Assembly (NCBI GenBank): GCA_963693035.2
Contig: CAXMMQ010000007.1
Coordinates: 372,001 to 436,000 of the forward strand
Origin: Lichenicoccus sp963693035
GTDB lineage: Bacteria; Pseudomonadota; Alphaproteobacteria; Acetobacterales; Acetobacteraceae
Reading direction: 5' to 3'
Length of the DNA: 64,000 nucleotides
Part shown: one piece after another, positions 62,346 through 64,000 of the stretch
Layout: each line of letters begins with the position of its first letter
Position numbering within the stretch: the stretch's first letter is position 1
Notes under the pieces: model-generated
Seen by the model: the letters and a program-made list of their open reading frames with translations, nothing else
Told to the model about the DNA's origin: nothing
Database searches by the model: none
Position numbers and translations under genes: made by a program

Positions 62346-63194
62346 TCAGCGCTGGAGGCGCGCGCAGAAGAAGCTGCTGCGGCCGGATTGCACGATCCGG
62401 CTGATGCCGGCGCAGCGCGGCGCCCCGGGACACGCCGGGCAGGCCTCGCCCGCCCGGCCATAGACCTTCCATCGGTGCTGGAAATACCCCAGCGCGCCGT
62501 CCGGTTGCACATAGTCGCGCAGGCTCGAGCCGCCGGCAGCGATCGCCTCCGTCAGCACCGCCCGGATCGCCTGCACCAGCCTGCGGATCGCCGGCAGCCG
62601 CACGCCGCCGCTCTCGCGCTCCGGCGACAGCCGGGCCCGGAACAGCGCCTCGCAGACATAGATGTTGCCGAGCCCGGCGACGACGCCCTGGTCGAGCAGG
62701 GCTGCCTTCAGCGTCGTGCGGCGTCCCTGCAGAGCAGCGGCCAGGCTGCCGGCATCGAAGCCCGCCTCAAGCGGTTCCGGCCCGAGATCCGCGAGCAGGC
62801 GGTGCGACGCCTCGCCCGCCGTCGGCATCAGGTCGACGAAGCCGAAGCGACGCGGGTCCACCAGGCCGAACCGGCACCCCTGATCGCTCTCGATCACCAG
62901 GTGCTCGTGCAGGGTGATCTTCACCGGCACCGACGGGTCGAGCCTGGAGAGGTTCACGCGCCCGGACATGCCCAGGTGCAGCAGCATGGTGACGCCGCCT
63001 CCGAGTCGCATCAGGATGTATTTGCCGCGCCGGGCGAAACCGTCGACGCGCGCGCCGCGCAGACGCTCGGCGAGATCCGGCGGCATCGCCCAGCGCAGGT
63101 CCGCGCGACGCATCTCGGCGCGCACGATCGTATGACCCTCAAGATGCGCGCGCATGCCGCGCATCACGGTCTCGACTTCAGGCAGTTCCGGCAT
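62346..63194 (-). CDS. mutM: formamidopyrimidine-DNA glycosylase MutM/Fpg
   Basis: A 282-residue protein beginning MPELPEVETVMRGMRAHLEG; Pro2 is the catalytic nucleophile after Met removal and Glu3 is present. RGKYILMRLGGGVTMLLHLG and LLDQGVVAGLGNIYVCEALF are typical. It removes 8-oxoguanine and nicks the strand. The zinc finger is unusual: CPACPGAPRCAG, then IVQSGRSSFFCARLQR, where the family normally ends FFCPRCQR; the fourth zinc cysteine is replaced by Leu and an extra Cys lies earlier. Divergent from ubiE. Confidence 0.93.
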   Translation of the reverse strand: MPELPEVETVMRGMRAHLEGHTIVRAEMRRADLRWAMPPDLAERLRGARVDGFARRGKYILMRLGGGVTMLLHLGMSGRVNLSRLDPSVPVKITLHEHLVIESDQGCRFGLVDPRRFGFVDLMPTAGEASHRLLADLGPEPLEAGFDAGSLAAALQGRRTTLKAALLDQGVVAGLGNIYVCEALFRARLSPERESGGVRLPAIRRLVQAIRAVLTEAIAAGGSSLRDYVQPDGALGYFQHRWKVYGRAGEACPACPGAPRCAGISRIVQSGRSSFFCARLQR

Positions 63195-63223
63195 GCAGGG
63201 ACGGCAGGCTATACCTGCGCCCC

Positions 63224-63994
63224 ATGAGCGACAACATCGACGCCGGATCCGCGCACCCTCTCGCCAGCACCGATTTCGGCTACCGAAGCGTCCCGCGCGA
63301 GGCCAAGAAACCGATGGTGCGCGCGGTGTTCGACAGCGTGGCGCCGAAATACGACCTGATGAACGACCTTATGTCGCTCGGCATCCACCGCGCCTGGAAG
63401 CGCATCTTCGTGGCCGCTCTCGGCCCGCGCCCGAACCTCTCCCTGCTTGACCTCGCAGGCGGCACCGGCGACATCAGCTTCGGCTGGCTGCGCGCCGGCG
63501 GCGGCCCCGCGATCCTGTCCGACATCAACGAGAGCATGCTGAGCGTCGGGCGCGAACGCTCACTCTCGGCCGGCCTGGTCGCCGATCTCGGCTTCGTCGT
63601 GGCCGACGCCGAGCGCCTGCCGCTGCCCGACCGCAGCGTCGAGCGGGTCTCGATCGCCTTCGGCTTGCGCAACTGCACCGACAAGGAGGCGGTGCTGGCC
63701 GAGGCGCGACGGGTGCTGCGTCCGGGCGGCCGCTTCCTGTGCCTGGAGTTCTCCCGCGTTCAGGTGGCCGCCCTGATGCCGCTCTACGATGCCTGGTCGT
63801 TCCGGGTGCTGCCGCGGCTCGGCAGCATTATCGCGGGCGACGCGGCCAGCTACCAGTATCTCGCCGAGAGCATACGCACCTTTCCCGACCAGGACCGCCT
63901 CGCCGGCATGCTGCGAAGCGCGGGCTTCGGCCGGGTCGGCGTCCGCAACCTGTCCGGCGGCATCGCCGCGATCCATTCCGGCTGGCGCCTCTGA
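63224..63994 (+). CDS. ubiE: demethylmenaquinone/2-polyprenyl-benzoquinol methyltransferase UbiE
   Basis: A 256-residue SAM methyltransferase with FDSVAPKYDLMNDLMSLGIH, the SAM loop LLDLAGGTGDIS, IAFGLRNCTDKEAVLAEARR and PGGRFLCLEFSRV, all UbiE signatures. It adds the C-methyl group in ubiquinone synthesis. An ATG at 63997 follows two bases after its stop, at the very end of the window; by analogy with related genomes it may begin ubiB, but only one codon is visible. Confidence 0.94.
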   Translation: MSDNIDAGSAHPLASTDFGYRSVPREAKKPMVRAVFDSVAPKYDLMNDLMSLGIHRAWKRIFVAALGPRPNLSLLDLAGGTGDISFGWLRAGGGPAILSDINESMLSVGRERSLSAGLVADLGFVVADAERLPLPDRSVERVSIAFGLRNCTDKEAVLAEARRVLRPGGRFLCLEFSRVQVAALMPLYDAWSFRVLPRLGSIIAGDAASYQYLAESIRTFPDQDRLAGMLRSAGFGRVGVRNLSGGIAAIHSGWRL

Positions 63995-64000
63995 GCATGA

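Overview
The window is a very GC-rich piece of an alphaproteobacterial chromosome, most likely from the Acetobacteraceae (Rhodospirillales). This rests on gene content and order: an lptF-lptG-lptD-surA-ksgA block, a lysC-ubiG-DUF1178-grxC-comF block, and the origin-proximal order ubiE, mutM, rpsT, dnaA, dnaN, recF, gyrB. The organism is Gram-negative and makes LPS and ubiquinone. The family assignment is inference; no rRNA gene is present.

Layout. 1-9669: a partial MOSC protein, MgtC-like protein and two-HKD phospholipase D/cardiolipin synthase-like protein, then the envelope operon lptF-lptG-lptD-surA and ksgA. 9673-10985: decayed minus-strand remnants that together look like a lost C1-oxidation locus (PQQ methanol dehydrogenase fragment, cytochrome c, gfa, frmA tail). 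11224-20516: a small unknown gene, a MmyB-type regulator divergent from an SDR, an SRPBCC remnant, nitronate monooxygenase, lysC, ubiG, DUF2147, DUF1178, grxC, comF, a frameshifted methyltransferase and a small lipoprotein with a nonsense codon. 20524-27405: moaA, DUF3553 and a compact chemotaxis operon cheA-cheW-cheY-cheB-cheR. 27412-36590: pgm/manB, galU, malic enzyme, tRNA-Leu(GAG), lipB, a LolA-like gene, a large two-domain glycosyltransferase and a lipoprotein.

36986-48307 holds a giant adhesin-like gene: no visible Sec signal, 28 Ig-like repeats of about 100 residues (about 300 bp each), and a Gly-rich RTX-like C-terminus typical of type I secreted proteins. Five apparent insertions in G/C runs between about 40.42 and 41.88 kb break and then restore the frame. 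48344-54687 is an accessory stretch: a GAF-EAL protein with substituted active-site residues, two receiver-only response regulators, an arsB remnant, an MFS transporter, a decayed lipoprotein gene, an SDR and a small ORF. 54697-63994 is the origin-proximal housekeeping block.

Points of special interest: two copies of a 176-192 bp element with terminal inverted repeats, filling the surA-ksgA and recF-dnaN gaps in opposite orientation; the relict C1-oxidation cluster; and the giant Ig-repeat protein. Several genes carry single-base frame disruptions in GC-rich runs, so part of the apparent decay could be sequencing or assembly error.
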